Made by a program: the position numbers and the translations under genes. A stretch of 64,000 bases of DNA, taken from Gnetum montanum. Lineage: Eukaryota > Streptophyta > Gnetopsida > Gnetales > Gnetaceae. Under the pieces are notes generated by a model that worked only from the letters and a program-made list of their open reading frames with translations, searched no databases and was not told the DNA's origin. The stretch spans positions 1,604,273 through 1,668,272 of the forward strand of contig MNCI01016273.1 in assembly GCA_015680685.1 (NCBI GenBank), given 5' to 3'. Every line of letters begins with the position of its first letter. Position 1 is the stretch's first letter. Of this stretch, positions 33,919-46,329 are shown piece after piece.

Positions 33919-34470
33919 GGTAGGGTGTTGTGAGTTTATGTTCAACCCCTAAGTGTTGCATGAGCTTTTGAAAAGTAGTGCTTGTAACATGAGTTTCATT
34001 ATTAGAAATTAATGCACGTGGCACATCAAACCTATTTCCAACATTTTGTTATACAAATTGAGAAACAGTAGAAGATGTATAGTTAATGATGGCTACTACT
34101 TCTACCCATTTCGTACAATAGTCAATAGCAACTATGATGTATGCCTTTCCATTTGACATGGGCATGATGGGACCCATGAAATCAATGCCCTAGATGTTGA
34201 AGAATTTTAGTGGTTGAATCCATTGTTGTTGGCATCATTCACAAGAGTAGACATAATGGCGAGCATCCTTGAAGATTGTTGGCCAATAGTGCCTTCCCAT
34301 TAAGATTTTAATAGCCATGCATCTCCTAGCATAGTGTCCTCCACAAGGACCTTCATGAGCATCTTGGAGAATGCACAATTGATCAGCATTAGGAACACAA
34401 CAATGAACGAGGCCATTGGTGCACAATTTGTAGAGGTGTCCATTGATCTACATGAAGTGTTTTACCTAGT
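33919..34470 (-). pseudogene. Gypsy integrase N-terminal and core part, element F
   Basis: Contains the zinc-binding HHCC region: HEGPCGGHYA, then GRHYWPTIFKDARHYVYSCE and CQQ (open piece 34235-34426). The catalytic core begins GIDFMGPIMP and AIDYCTKWVEV. The second acidic site is ALISNNETH, where the family has ISDNGTH, so the Asp is lost. The reading stops at KLTTPY, exactly where element G enters, and resumes at 28278. Confidence 0.85.
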
Positions 34471-34619
34471 GAAGAAACTGCTATTTTTTTTATAGGCCAA
34501 CCCTTGTGGCATCTCTTAGGTTAGAAGATAGGTGAGAATGCCATCATACCATTTAGGCTTATTGGGCAGTTGTTTAGTTATAGAACTAGCAAAGAGGAGT
34601 TCACCAGGAAATATATCAA

Positions 34620-35110
34620 ATAGTAAATTTTCTCTCTTTTTTGTCTATCACAACTGAGACAAGTGATCAACAACCACATTCTTAGTGTCCTTTCGATCTA
34701 CCATCATAAGATCAAATTTTTGCAAGATCACTAGCCATTGTATGACACAGGGGCTCATCATTGGCTTATTCATTAGAAAGTGGATGGCACTATGGTTCGT
34801 GTGCACAAACACCTTGTATCCAAGCACATAATGCCTAAACTTCTCTAGAGAAAACATCCCTACCATCAATTCTTTCTCTATAGTGGTGTAGTTTAGTTGT
34901 GCATCCACAATGCTTCGCCTAGCATAGTGGATGTAGTATGGGAATTTCTTGTTGTCCATTTGTGTAAGTGTAACTACCAAGGCATAATTTGATGCATCCA
35001 TCATAACATGAAATGGTTTGGACTAGTTAGGTACTTGTAGGATTAAAGTTTCTACAAGTTTCTCTTTTAGCTATTGGAATGCTTTTTCACATTTTGTGGT
35101 CCAGACAAAT
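34620..35110 (-). pseudogene. Gypsy RNase H, element F
   Basis: Open piece 34648-35004 (118 residues) on the minus strand: MMDASNYALVV (first catalytic Asp), YYIHYARRSI, AQLNYTTIEKELM (catalytic Glu), FRHYVLGYKVFVHTNHSAI (family VxTDHxAL, the Asp now Asn), then WLVILQKFDL and KNVVVDHLSQL. This is the standard Ty3/gypsy RNase H that degrades RNA in RNA-DNA hybrids. It is inactive because a catalytic Asp is gone. Confidence 0.88.
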
Positions 35111-35960
35111 GGAGCATCTTTCTTTTTCAACTTCACCAATTGCCTTGCAATCTTAGAGAAATTCTATATGAATCGCCACTAGTAGCCAGTATGTCCAAGC
35201 AATGATCAAACATCTTTAATAGTTTTTGGTTGATGGGTTATTACTTGGATGACCCTTATCTTTTTAGCATCTACCTCAATTCCTACTTGTGATATTTTGT
35301 ACCCTAATACAATGCCTTCCTAGACCATTAGGTGAATTTTTGCCAATTAAATCACAAGTTGGTTTCAAAACATCATTTTAGCACTTGCTCAAGGTGGTCT
35401 AGGGGTTGCTCAAATGTAGCTCAATAGGTGGAGAAGTCATCTATGAAGAATTCCACACCACTACTGATTTGCTATTGAAAAATGCTTAAAACTAGGTGTT
35501 GGAATGTAGAAGGGGTATTACACAAACCGAAAGGCATCTTGTGATATGCAAAAGTCCCCCAATGACTCGTGAATGTTGTCTTCACCTAGTCCTCTAGTGC
35601 AATTTGCATTTGGTTATAGCCACTATAACCATCTAGAAAACTATAGTAGCGATGCCTAGATGTTTTTTCTAGCATTTGATCAACAAATGATAATGATTAA
35701 TAGTCCTTGAATATTGCCATATTTAGTAGTTGAAAATCAATATAGACCCATCACTTACCCCCTTTCTTTGGCACAATCACAAGTTGATTAACCTGCTCAC
35801 TATCTACAATGGGATAAATGAACCCTTCCTTGAGGAGTTGTTTGATTTCCTCTTTGATGACCTACTTTAGTTTGGGGTTCAATTGCCTCTGTTGCCGTCT
35901 CTTTGGCTTCATGGCTAGATCAATGTAGATACAATGTTAGCATATCCTAGGATCAATCCC
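35111..35960 (-). pseudogene. Gypsy reverse transcriptase, element F
   Basis: Minus strand, frame broken by many stops. EEIKQLLKEGFIYPI, IVPKKGGK, then YSFLDGYSGYNQ (first catalytic Asp, about 35612-35646), MPFGLCNTPSTFQ (35498-35540) and FIDDFS (35428-35452), the YxDD box as FIDD. A thumb/connection remnant follows. It lies between protease and RNase H in the usual gypsy order. Confidence 0.87.
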
Positions 35961-36118
35961 TATGAGTTCAAGATATGACCAAGCAAAAGCTACTGACCAT
36001 TTTCAACCATATTCAATAGCATCTTTTTCTACTTTGGAGCAATATTTCTAACTCTCCCTAATAAGTATCATCATTTGCATCATTAGAGAGTTGGTGATGA
36101 AAGTACTCTAGTTCATCC

Positions 36119-36770
36119 ATGCCTATAACATATGCACATGTCAGGCTCTCAGTCAATTCCATGCAAAGTGTGTTACTCTCAAAATTAGTGGTTAGCCATT
36201 GGGTGCCCTTCTATTTTGTGTCTACTACATATAGACATCTTTGGATTTTTGCTTTTGGTGCACACTACTTGCATGCAAAGATAGATGCTTATTTCATAGT
36301 TGAGAGTTTTTGCACACAATTCCACCCTGTATCACTATACACAATGCATAGAATTTGCTTCTTCTTGATCTTTCTGAATGCATTTTCTTTAGATATTTCT
36401 AAGAAAAGATATCTAATGCCCATTCTTGTATTAACAGTGCTAAGCCATGCCCTTTCCATGATGATTGGAAAATCCTCTTTGTAGTTCTCCATCTTGATCA
36501 CTAGGAAATTAGTAGGATAAGGCTACCCATAGATACTAGTCACAATGTCTTCTACCAGTCCCAATGGAATAGTGATGGATTGGTCTATCAATTCTAGTTT
36601 GATATTGCTCTTCTTAAGAGGAGGCAAGTTCCATGCAGTGTATATCTTATGAGAAATTAAATTGACACTAGAACCTAAGTTGAGAAGATCTTTGCATGAT
36701 TCGTTCCCAGTAATCTACAAATAAATCAAAGGACTTCTAGGATTTGCTAACTTCTTGGGAAGGTTTCCAA
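36119..36770 (-). pseudogene. Aspartic protease and linker, element F
   Basis: LANPRSPLIYL and CKDLLNLGSSVNLIS, the active-site loop with the catalytic Asp replaced by Asn (family LLDLGxSVNL). Then LELIDQSITIPLGLVEDIV and YPTNFLVIKM. A linker (open piece 36289-36501) and the pre-polymerase segment MDELEYFHHQLSND follow. Collinear with C (14316-15290) and the remnant in A. Confidence 0.82.
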
Positions 36771-36779
36771 CACGGATCT

Positions 36780-39316
36780 AATTAGATACAATGTGAGTGA
36801 GCATCACAGTATGGATCTTGGGCAATGTTTGGATTGAAGGAGACTTGAATATATATGATATAGAGGAAGATGGAGGAGCAAGGTTGTTAACCATAAGTGT
36901 AATTGAGGGCTTAGGTGGATTGCGTGATCAAAAGAAAGGTCTTTTCTTTGATCTAGTCTCCAATCCACATAGTTGATGAACTGGTTATAAATTAATGGCC
37001 CTAGTAGCATTGTGTTGTTGTAGTTGAGTTGGTAATTCACCATGCATAGATGGAGTAGGTGGTAGCTATGCAGATGAAGGAGGAAGATGTGCAAGAATAG
37101 GAGGATGATAAGGGTAAGAGGTGGTATCCATTCTTTTATGTGGAGAATGAATTTGATAATAATCAGAAGGGTGGTATTGAGATTGGAAAGTAGAAACATG
37201 ACTGGAGGATTCACATGGAGATAGGTGTTGTTAAACATAGTACCCATATGGATTAGGATATTTGTAAGGGTATTACTACCTTGGTGGTGCTAGTTCCCAT
37301 GACTATGGTTGTTGTCAATGTTGATATTGTTCATATGGTTGCATTGGAGCTCCATTTGAATAATACTGTTGTTGCTAATGGAATTACCTAAAATTACCTT
37401 GAGGATAAGATAATCTTTTGGATGTTTGCCTTTGTGTTATTTGTGGATCCAACACATACATCCCAAAATCCTATAAATGTGACATTATGGGGCAACATCC
37501 CTTAGGATGTTCATACTAGTAGATGTCACACCTACCATCATCATTCGATTTATTTTCTACAAATTCTTCCATTATAGAAATCTTACCCTCATCTTTTTGA
37601 TAGGCACATTCAACTTTCTTGCTTTTCCTATGCTCACAATCACTACCTTATTCTTTGGACTCTTCAAAAATTTTTAGGACAACTTGAAATCTATTATCCA
37701 TGGAATCCCATAATTAATCAACCTTGGCCATAATTTTAGATTGAAATTTTTGGAGTGGCAAGGTTTTCCTATTTATCACCTCATTAGGTGTAGATTCTTC
37801 CTCACTATCACATAATCAAACCTTCCTCTTACAAATGGAAGGATCACGGTTGTACTCTTCTACATTATCTCTTTTTCTTAATTCACCTTTCTCTTTAGCT
37901 ACCTACTTGATTAGTCTTTGTATTTGATAGGTGATTAATTCTAACAATCACCATTGGGCATAGACACCAAGGGTTATCCTTGTTTTAGATTGAAACCCAT
38001 CTATAATATGGTGAAGTTGATCTAGTTGAGAATAACTATGGCCAAGACATTTGTGCATTAAGAAGTAGTATTGGCTAATGGTGGCATCCAAGGGTTCATG
38101 TGTTCTTTGTTTCTATCCTTGGATTTTCCTTCTCAAGTTGGAAACTCTAGAGTATGTTTGATATTTACCATTAAATAATTCAAGCATGGTACTTCATCAT
38201 CTGATAGACTCTAGCTCTAAGGACTAGTACCAGTTCTTTGCTTCTTTGTTGAGTGTCCTTGGGAGCAACTTAAGTTTTTTCCACTCAATTTCTATGTTTT
38301 GCAAGACACATGCATCTTGAAAAGATTGGAAATGGTTCTACAAATATGAGTTGTATCCCTCTTTGAATTGAGGAATATTGTTCATGTCTAGCCTTTTGAT
38401 TCAATTATCTTTCAAGCACCTTGTTGGAATTTGTACTACCTTTGCAACGTTTAGCATATTTTGGATAGTAAGAAAAGGCTCATTGAGGCTTGATTATAGT
38501 GCCTATGATGCCCACTACTACCTATTTATTCATGGATATGTGCCTCTCTTGAATGTCTACATCCTTAATCATGCCATGCCTAATGGTTCCTTTGATCATT
38601 TTGGTCTTGCTAGTCATTTCAATCATCTCCATCATGGTCTCACCTCTTGTGGTTATGATTAGAGCCAAAAGAAGAAGAAGCTAATGAAGGTGAAACGAAA
38701 GGAAATCTAGCACTCTTTGGTGATAGCGACCATGATCACGATCTTTTTTTCTGTCCATATCCTTTCCTTTACTTGCCTCTCTGGATCCTTCTTTGTCATT
38801 GGATCCATTCTTACTAGAACTAGGATTGTGAATCGTGGACTACAAGTTTTGGTTTTGACCTCCTTCATTGAAGTCAAAGAGAGGAATTTCAGTGAATGGA
38901 AAACTCCAAAATAAAGGTTCTCCACCATCGTTTTGGTATAGCAGGAATGGAGAATCATTAAATCCTTTTCCCTTCATAGATTCATAACATTTCTCTAATT
39001 GTCAAACCTATAGATGTTGTGGCTCAGTGGGATGATAATCCCTAGTGTCAGTATCTTACATAGCATACTTAGCATGAAGTTCCTAGAGACCCCATCGTAC
39101 AAGCATTTTTTGGAACATTGCAGGAACTAATTGATTGGGCAACACACTATTTCCTTCCATGTCATTCCACCATATCTATTCATCCTAGTGTCGGAGGAAG
39201 GTGAGATTGGGTACATGCTCATCAGGATGAGCATATACAACTCAATATTGTTGAGAGAGTAGCTGATGAACTCCATCAGAATTGGATGGAAAAGCAATCT
39301 TATGAGAAGAAGACAT
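36780..39316 (-). pseudogene. gag pseudogene, element F
   Basis: Starts at minus-strand ATG 39316 (MSSSHKIAFPSN), the same start type as C. It has a charged linker rich in Lys/Asp/Arg, the capsid core (IKRLDMNNIPQF, RRKIQG, LDATISQYYFLMHKCLGHSYS), KGELRKRDNVEEYNRDPS, KVD.LWDSMDNRFQVVLKI, and a knuckle decayed to CDIY.YEHPKGCCPI. A Pro/Tyr/Gln/His-rich tail (36804-37247 region) leads into the protease. Many stops. Confidence 0.82.
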
Positions 39317-39457
39317 TTTATGTTAGACAATAATAATGTAGTGTGCTTTTAAATTTTGTTATATTAATAATAAAAGATGACATGACTTTGAGGTTTGTTC
39401 CAATGATTTTAAATGATTTCCACTAAATCCTAGATAGTGCACGAGACAACTAAAATG

Positions 39458-39475
39458 TCCTCGAGAATGATGCTA
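39458..39475 (-). other. Primer-binding site of element F (decayed tRNA-Asp)
   Basis: Minus-strand TAGCATCATTCTCGAGGA next to the 5' LTR. It is the tRNA-Asp complement with several changes, mostly transitions, and is the least well preserved of the lineage here. Confidence 0.55.
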
Positions 39476-39476
39476 A

Positions 39477-40332
39477 TGATGAGCAGTGAGGTATCCCTAC
39501 GTCCAACCATACAAATCACTAAGGCATTCACACATAATATGGTTGAATTTTGTCGATCTATAGTTCTCCTGTGCACTAGTTTCTCTAAGAAGTGAAATGA
39601 GCATTGAGAACATTTGTTGTCTTCCCAACTATACTTGTGAAGCTCAAGGATATGGTTTAAGTGTAATTGAGGTACATGATTTTTATCATTTTTATATTCT
39701 ATAAGTTTAATCACCTACAACAAGAACGAAAGGTAGAGTAATTTAAGATCTAATTCATTTACTTCCTTTCTAGCCTAACACAAGTACCCATCCCACTTTC
39801 CTAAATACATCCTGAACACATATAGCGCTGCTAGTTTTCCAAACGTTAAGCATTGCTAGGTTACCAAGCACTATATGTATGCTCAAAGTGGTTATGCTTA
39901 TGTCCATTAAAAACTAGAAGTTAATTGCTTAATTTAAATATATTAAAGTAAAATTTATTAAAGGAAATATTAATCTATTCTCACTGCTGCAAGGATTTTC
40001 AAAAGAGTTCATTTTTATTCTTGTCACACTACTATGCTTAAGTACATCAGTGTTTGAAAAAAGATCTATATACACTCAGACTCCTATTGCGGGCACTCAA
40101 AAAATACTCTAACCTTGGAGAAAAAAAATTGCAAGAGCTTCACTATCTATGACAAAAATTAATGAAAAATTGACTAGACATCCTGAGCCTAAGTGTTATA
40201 TTTATAGTCTGGTGTATACCCTATGATATCGGACATCTAACATCATGTCTTGGGCTTTGACATTAGATACTCAATGTCAAGACAACAATATTAGGTACCT
40301 CATATCAGAGCATACAAAAACATGATTCATTA
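39477..40332 (-). repeat. 5' LTR of element F
   Basis: Starts TGATGAGCAG and ends GATTCATTA (decayed from CATCA). It provides the uninterrupted version of the LTR at 24045-25682. Confidence 0.88.
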
Positions 40333-40760
40333 GGAGGAAATGTTTCTACATAGTCTATCCCATACATTTAGGTGAACCCTTGTGCCACAAGTTTGGCCTT
40401 ATATCTTTCAATGTTGCCATCAGGACCATACTTGATAGTAAACATCCATTTTCTCCCCACAAGTTTCTTCCCTTTAAATAGGTGGACTATTTCCCATGTT
40501 TCATTATATTCCAAAGCCTTCATTTCCTCCATCACAAATTCCTTCCATTTGGAATCTTCAAAAGCCTCAAAGATATCCCTTGGAACTTGTGTCTCATCAA
40601 CCTTTGAAAGAAATGCCCTGTAATTACGTGATAACTTGGAGTATCTGAGATAATTAGAAATGAGATATTTTACACATGAACTCACCTCTTTTCTAACTAT
40701 AATCGGAAGATCCAAGTTATTAATCTTTTCATTATCATTCACCACCTCAAACTACTCCTA
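40333..40760 (-). pseudogene. Copia reverse transcriptase, N-terminal part
   Basis: Open piece 40368-40745 (125 residues): EVSSCVKYLISNY, YRAFLSK, VPRDIFEAFEDSKWKEFVMEEMKALEYNETWEIV, LVGRKWMFTIKYGPDGNIERYKAKLVAQGFT, the classic start of a Ty1/copia polymerase. After a stop it continues YGIDYVETFPP up to the F junction and is resumed at 24044. Confidence 0.9.
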
Positions 40761-40989
40761 TATACCTCCATCACTTGGGTCTATTACTAATTCAGACTCT
40801 TGGTTTTGTTGAGGAGCTTGTGGCCAACTTGAATATTCCAGAATTGGTTTTGGCTGTTATTCTCTCACTAGATTTTAATCTAACTCTTGGACTAATTTGA
40901 TATGAGGTTTGAAATGATTGTCTAATGTGAACTCGAGCATAGCGACTAGTAGGAATATGATTGAATCCCAGTGTTGCTCTTTTGTAGGT

Positions 40990-42090
40990 TGATTCTCCCC
41001 TTAAAGAGTAACATTGGGATAAAAGAGTTGGTGTTCAAGAAATGTGACATCACATGATACAAAAATATGTTTTAAAGGATGGTAGTAGCATTTATACCCT
41101 TTCAATGTAGGATAATACCCTAATAATACACACTTGAGGGTTTTTGGATTAAGTTTCCCATGATTTGGTTGACCATTATGTACATATACAACACATCCAA
41201 AGACATTAGATGGAAGAGTGTTGAGAATTCATATAGAAGGAAAGGTTGATAAGTGAAGACTTAGTAGAGTTTGGTATTGAAGAGTTTTACATGGTACTCA
41301 ATTAATGAGATATGCAAAGGTGAGAATAGCTTCTTCCCAGAAGGATTGAGGAACATAGCTAATAAATATAATTGATCAAGTTACCTCTAGAAGATGTTTA
41401 TTTTTGCATTATGCAAACCCATTTTGTTGGGGTGTATAGGCATAAGAACTTTGATGAAATATTCCATGCTTACTTAAATATGCTTTAAGCTATTGACAAA
41501 AATGTTCTTTATCATTATTTGAAGGAAGAATATGAATTGATGATTAAAAATTTTTTTTAGAGCTTATGGGATTCTCTGAACAATGAGCTAACTTTAGATT
41601 TATCTCTCATTAGGTACACCCAACATCCATGAGTGTGATTGTCTATGAAAGTTACAAAACAACATTCCCTAGTTAAATTTGATACTCATGAAGGATCCCA
41701 CACATCATTATGAATAAGATGAAATGAAAAAAAAAGGTTTATAAGGATAAGGAGGATGAGATGTTCAAATTTTTTTGCACAAATACAATTATCATACTTG
41801 AAAGGTGAAGGGTCTTTATTAGTAAACATGTGGGGACACAAATATTTCAAATATGTAAAATTTGGATGTCCTAGTCTTTTCTGCCAAAGCATTACCTTAT
41901 ACTTAGGAATAGAATTAAAAGAGATAAATGAGGCTGTCGGGGATTCAAACTTTGATGGAGAACTAGTACCAATGAGATAATAGAGGCCATGTTGCTCCTT
42001 AGCATTGCCAATTTTCCTTTGCAATGATAGATCTTGGAACTCACAATGAGAACAAAAAAAGGTCAGAGAATAATTCAAGTCTTTGTTTAG
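40990..42090 (-). pseudogene. Copia GAG-pre-integrase and integrase
   Basis: 41686-42078 (130 residues) has GLYYLIGT, LWQKRLGHPNFTYLKYLCP and CICAKKFEH (the HHCC-type pre-integrase), then SLIHNDVW-like FHLIHNDVWDPS, the start of the integrase core with its first Asp. The frame then breaks, but THGCWVYLMRDKS and YAYTPQQNG remain readable to about 41380. Remnants continue to about 41000. Confidence 0.83.
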
Positions 42091-42479
42091 CTTGGTAATT
42101 GAGAGAAAATTTCATTTTAAACTCAGAACATAAAGCAGGGATTTTAAAATGAATTTAGGTAGTTTAACATCTCCATGGCCTAGAGTTGAGCTTGGTGAAC
42201 CATCAGCCACTGTGATTCTAATTTTATCCACATAGTCTTCACACATACAAAATGCTTCTAATGAACTTGTCATGTGGTTTGAGGCTTCCATATTTACAAT
42301 CCAACCATTTAAGAAACCCTTGTAGGAAAATAAGGAAGAGACAAGGCTAGTATTACCTCATTGAATAGCAAGTGTAGTAGGAGCTTTAGGAGTATCCTCA
42401 ATTTCCTTGCTATTTTGAGAGACATTCAACAATTTTTGAAGTACCTCTAGCTACTCATTAGTAAATAAGTTTGAGGTAG

Positions 42480-43270
42480 CCTTTTTATCATTTGATGATT
42501 TGGCTATGTATGTTGACTTGTTGTTCCATCATTGGCTCCATGGTTTCCAATCCGCAGGCTTTTCATGTATATCGTAGCATGTATCCTTGGTGTGCTTGGG
42601 CTTGTTACAATGCTTGCACCATAGTTGTTTATCTTTTCCCTTTTGGTTCTTTGAGTTGCCTCCTTCATGGTTTACAACTAGAGCTATACCATGGTACATA
42701 GCTTCAGTGGGTGGATTTTGAGAGTGCATTATCACTTTCTTTCTACTTTATTCCCTCCTCACTTCTACAAAAAATTCCTTCAAGGAGGGGAGTTGTTTAG
42801 TACCAAGTACTCGTCCCTAAACTTCATCAAGATCTTTATTAAGGCCTTGAAAAGAATAAAAAATCCACTCTCTTTCCACCATTTTTTTATAAATGATTAC
42901 ATCATTAGAAAATTTCCAATTACATTGTGGAATACATCAATTTCTTGCCATAGTTTCAAGAGGGTATTGAAATATTCAATGACTGATGAGTTACCTTACC
43001 GAGTAGTGTGGATGGTGGGTCAGAATTTAAAGCTTTGTGAGATGTTTTCAAAGTTTGAATACATTTCTTTTAGAATATTCCAAATCTCCTTAGCTATTTG
43101 ATAAAATAGATATAGCTTTCCGATTTTGGGCTCCATTGAAATGATTGACCAAGCCATCACTATTGAGTTTTTTGTCTACCATTTGCTATACATGGTAGAA
43201 CTTTCTTCAGGCATGGTAGTTTCTCCTTTCAGGTAGTCCATTTTCCCCCTTACTTTGATCATGAGTAGGA
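42480..43270 (-). pseudogene. Copia gag pseudogene
   Basis: Minus strand: AWSIISMEPKIGKLYLF, AKEIWNILKEMYSNFEN, LNKDLDEV-GRVLGTKQLPSL and EFFVEVRRE form a UBN2-type copia gag core. An open piece at 42529-42735 carries the zinc knuckle CKHCNKPKHTKDTCYD (CX2CX4HX4C). Stops interrupt the core. Confidence 0.82.
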
Positions 43271-43473
43271 TTGATTTATAACATTTATGGAAATTATTTC
43301 TATTCAATTGGTGTATCGTGATTTGAAGAGAATGATTTTGGTTTGAGAAGAGGAAAGAGATAAGGGTGGAGTTGAGACAGTCAGAATCAAGGAGGATTCT
43401 AGTATAGAGAATTTAGGTGCTATGCTCACCATTTTGGTTTGCCAATTAGGTTCTCACACAAGTGAAAGAATCA

Positions 43474-43485
43474 GTTCTAATACTA
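43474..43485 (-). other. Primer-binding site of the copia element (tRNA-iMet)
   Basis: Minus-strand TAGTATTAGAAC differs from TGGTATCAGAGC by three transitions and directly adjoins the 5' LTR end. Confidence 0.7.
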
Positions 43486-43688
43486 TGAACATGAAGGAGA
43501 GAAGAAAATATTGGAAAAATAATTCTCTCACTCTCTCATTCATCTTGAATCAACACTTATAGCAATTTATAGGAAAAAATTACAATAGGAAATCTGCTAA
43601 ATAAGGAACAAGAAATCTGAAAAATAATTGATAGATATTAATGATAAAAATTAATTTAAAGAATCAACTAATTTTGGTAAGTTGACAC
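43486..43688 (-). repeat. 5' LTR of the copia element
   Basis: About 203 bp; the minus strand starts TGTCAACTTACC and ends CATGTTCA. It shares about 170 bp with 23370-23540. No convincing target duplication. Confidence 0.75.
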
Positions 43689-43699
43689 ATAAAATCAAG

Positions 43700-45361
43700 C
43701 TCTCATTGATCAGGCTTTATTCTAACTTTCTAATACAAATCATACAAGATTTTTGCTGTAATATTATAATGCTCTATGAAATGGATTATAATAGCACATG
43801 AAAGAGATACATGTAACTCATCTTCAAGGGCTTTTGATGTGCATAACCTACAAATGGGCTCTTCTTGAGGTGAATCTATCTTCTGCTTTCTATTATAATA
43901 TGACGAGAACATAAGTGAAGCTTGTTGATAGCATTTTGATACTTGATGGAAATAACAACTAAGAGATAGTGATCTTCTACATTTAGTATATTAGGTGTAA
44001 ATAAAATTTTCTCTTTCCTTTCACAATAGCCCACATCTATCTTAAAATCTTATGCTTTACTAGTTGGTAAATATGCTCAAAATTTTGTTGCACATCCTTC
44101 CAAGAGATATTCCATTTTATCAACCATTGCATCCCCTGAAAATACCAATTATGATCTTGTGAAACCTTAAGAACTACTTTGGAGAATTTTTCTTGCTTTG
44201 AGATATGTAAGCTATGAGTGTATTTAATGAATTAGTATAAGGCCTCTACTTCTAAAGGTAATAAATCACATTCATGTAATAACATTGAGAAAGGTGTTTG
44301 TATCTTTACCTTTAACTCATCAAGATGAAAAGTTTTTTTTTTCTCTTTCAATATCTTTCCAAAGTTTAGCACTAAGTCTAGGTACTCAAATAACACATCC
44401 ATATAATACAGTAGGATAGATGATAGATGAAATTATTTTTTTGACTTTCCAAGCCTAGAGACCTAAATCTTTGCACTTATTTTTGAAAACATATAAAGCC
44501 TTGAAATATCTTACTATTTTTTATGCACTTCTCCCACATATAATTGCTCATATAAATGAAACCTAAATATTTAAAAGAAGCTACTATTTGCACATTGGTA
44601 CGTCTAAAATGGAAGTTATAGTAGTTATTTCTAGGATTCCAGATCATCAATTTGGTTTTATCTACATTCACTTGAAGACTAGATGAATGAAATTTTTTTT
44701 CTAAAAGTTATAACACATTTTACATACCTTCTATAGTAGTGGAGATTAAGGTAGCATCATTTGCATATAAATGAAGATTCACTACTTGTGATCCAATTTT
44801 GATTACTTGACTACCTTATTTTTTGCATAACCATTTTTACATTTCATCAATAAAGATACCAAAGAGAGTTAAAGAAAGTGGGCAACCTTGCTTATCTCTA
44901 ATTTGCTTTGGAATTGAAATTTTTTCTCTTAATTACTATCTTTAAAATTAATAATCACTTTCCCATACATTCTTTGAGTTGCTACAATCAAATCTAAAGG
45001 AAGGCCAATTTTATGCAAGTGATACCATAGTTTTGTATAGATTACTGAATCATATGCTTTTTCAAAATTAATAAAAAAAATAAATACCTTTTATTAGGAA
45101 TTTTTTCAAATTTCATGTAGTATCTAAGAGTAACTAAGTGATCAATAGTAATGTGTTCTTATCTAAAAACTACTTAACATTTTGCGTTGACCTGGTTACC
45201 TTCAACCCAAGAATTGATTTTCTTTTCTAGTAAAGTGCCCATTAACTTAGCAAAAACATTACTTACAATAATCATTCAATAATTGTTCAAATTATTTTTA
45301 TCCTAATTTTTAATATAATAAGATCACTTTAATAATGTTGATTTAATCCTTACTCCATTGT
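43700..45361 (-). pseudogene. LINE (non-LTR) reverse transcriptase, C-terminal half
   Basis: Minus strand, broken by stops: LFFINFEKAYDSVIYTKLW (first catalytic Asp region), MYGKVIINF, RDKQGCPLSLTLFGIFIDEM, LHLYANDATLIS (family YADD, second Asp now Asn) and NVDKTKLMIWNPRN with FKYLGFIYM (44477-44671). A zinc-knuckle-like CRLCTSKALEDELHVSLSC (43730-43912) marks the C-terminal zf-RVT domain. The N-terminal continuation lies beyond element D at 53016-53530. Confidence 0.87.
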
Positions 45362-46310
45362 TGATGAAGCATCAGTTAGTTGTGTTGATGCAACTGCTTC
45401 GACACAGTCACGTTAATGTAGTTGCTTCGATGTAGCTTCCTCAATGCAACCACCTCAATGCGTACTCATCAACACATACCCATTGATGTGATCCCATTGA
45501 TGTATGTAATGATGTGTTAATGTGTACCCATTGATGTAGTGTTTTTTTTCACCTATAAATACACATGTCCCATCATATATTTGGCATTCTTTTATCAATA
45601 GAGTAGTCAAACTCTTGTAGTTTTATTTTGTAGTCTTAGAGAATAGTTAGTGAGTGCTTGTAGTTTGGATATGAGTCAATTGTACAACATCTTATTTGAG
45701 TGGAAATGTAGCTAGACACATTCCATTAATGAAAATAAGATGAATATTGATTCTTATTCATTGCAACACTTTGACTTAGAATAGATTTCCTTTCTATGCA
45801 ATTTACTTTTCATGTACTTACTTAATATTTATATTTACATGCATAATAATGAATTGGTATAATGAAAATGATAAATTTCAAGCATAAACATGTATTCACT
45901 TACTAATCCTAGCAGCATTATTACTTAGTTCACCTAGTAGCATACAGCTTGGTAATTCCAGTAGTGGATACGTGGGTTTAAGACATGTATGGCAAGCTAG
46001 AAATGGACACTCATTATTGTAGGCTAGTTTAGACTCTATCTTTCCATTGTTAATTAGGTTAAATAATTAATTTATTTCTTAGTATTAGAAGTAGCATGAG
46101 GCCAAAACAACATCAAGAATAATATGCCTCACTTTGGACTAAACCATACGTGACAAATCTACCTTTAGTCTAAGTGGGAAGATAATGAACTGTGATCAAG
46201 GAAAAATGATCTAGATGCCACAACTAGTCCCATCCATGGAATTCTATTGGATCATGTATGAACACTTGTGATTCGTATGGTTGGGTATAGAGGGTATCCA
46301 CTACTCATCA
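45362..46310 (+). repeat. 5' LTR of element D
   Basis: Starts TGATGAAGCATC and ends TACTCATCA. U3 is an array of GTAGTTGCTTCGATGTAGC-like micro-repeats (45385-45540). TATAAAT lies at 45554-45560. The R stem-loop arms are ATCTTATTT (45689-45697) and AAAATAAGAT (45732-45741). Confidence 0.93.
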
Positions 46311-46311
46311 T

Positions 46312-46329
46312 TGGTGCCATTGCCAAGGA
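46312..46329 (+). other. Primer-binding site of element D (tRNA-Asp)
   Basis: TGGTGCCATTGCCAAGGA, one base after the LTR. The tRNA-Asp complement with a few transitions. Confidence 0.82.

Larger units (their letters stand above)
24045..40332 (-). mobile_element. Ty3/gypsy (Athila/Tat-like) element F with complete but dead pol, TSD GGAGT/GGAGG
   Basis: LTRs at 24045-25682 (interrupted) and 39477-40332. In the minus direction: primer site, gag, protease, reverse transcriptase, RNase H, integrase (split by element G at 28279-33918), long 3' region, purine tract, LTR. The flanking 5-mers GGAGT (24040-24044) and GGAGG (40333-40337) differ at one base. They fall inside the copia reverse transcriptase, so F jumped into copia. 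It is the only member of its lineage here with all pol domains. Confidence 0.92.
23370..43688 (-). mobile_element. Decayed Ty1/copia element, split by gypsy element F
   Basis: Parts on the minus strand: 5' LTR 43486-43688, tRNA-Met primer site, gag, integrase region, reverse transcriptase start (40745-40333), then, after the F insertion (24045-40332), the rest of reverse transcriptase (24044-23550) and a partial 3' LTR (23370 to about 23540). The two halves of reverse transcriptase join in frame order across F, which proves the split. The RNase H region and the U3 of the left LTR are missing, consistent with a deletion near 23540. Numerous stops. Confidence 0.88.

Noticed and set aside
23370-43688. 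Copia, F and G read as one giant retroelement
   Set aside because: Each has its own LTR pair, primer site and, for F and G, flanking duplications; polymerase and integrase frames rejoin when the inner element is removed.
43689-43693. Target duplication of the copia element (CATAA against CAAAT at 23365-23369)
   Set aside because: Similarity is too weak, and the left LTR has suffered a deletion, so no duplication is claimed.
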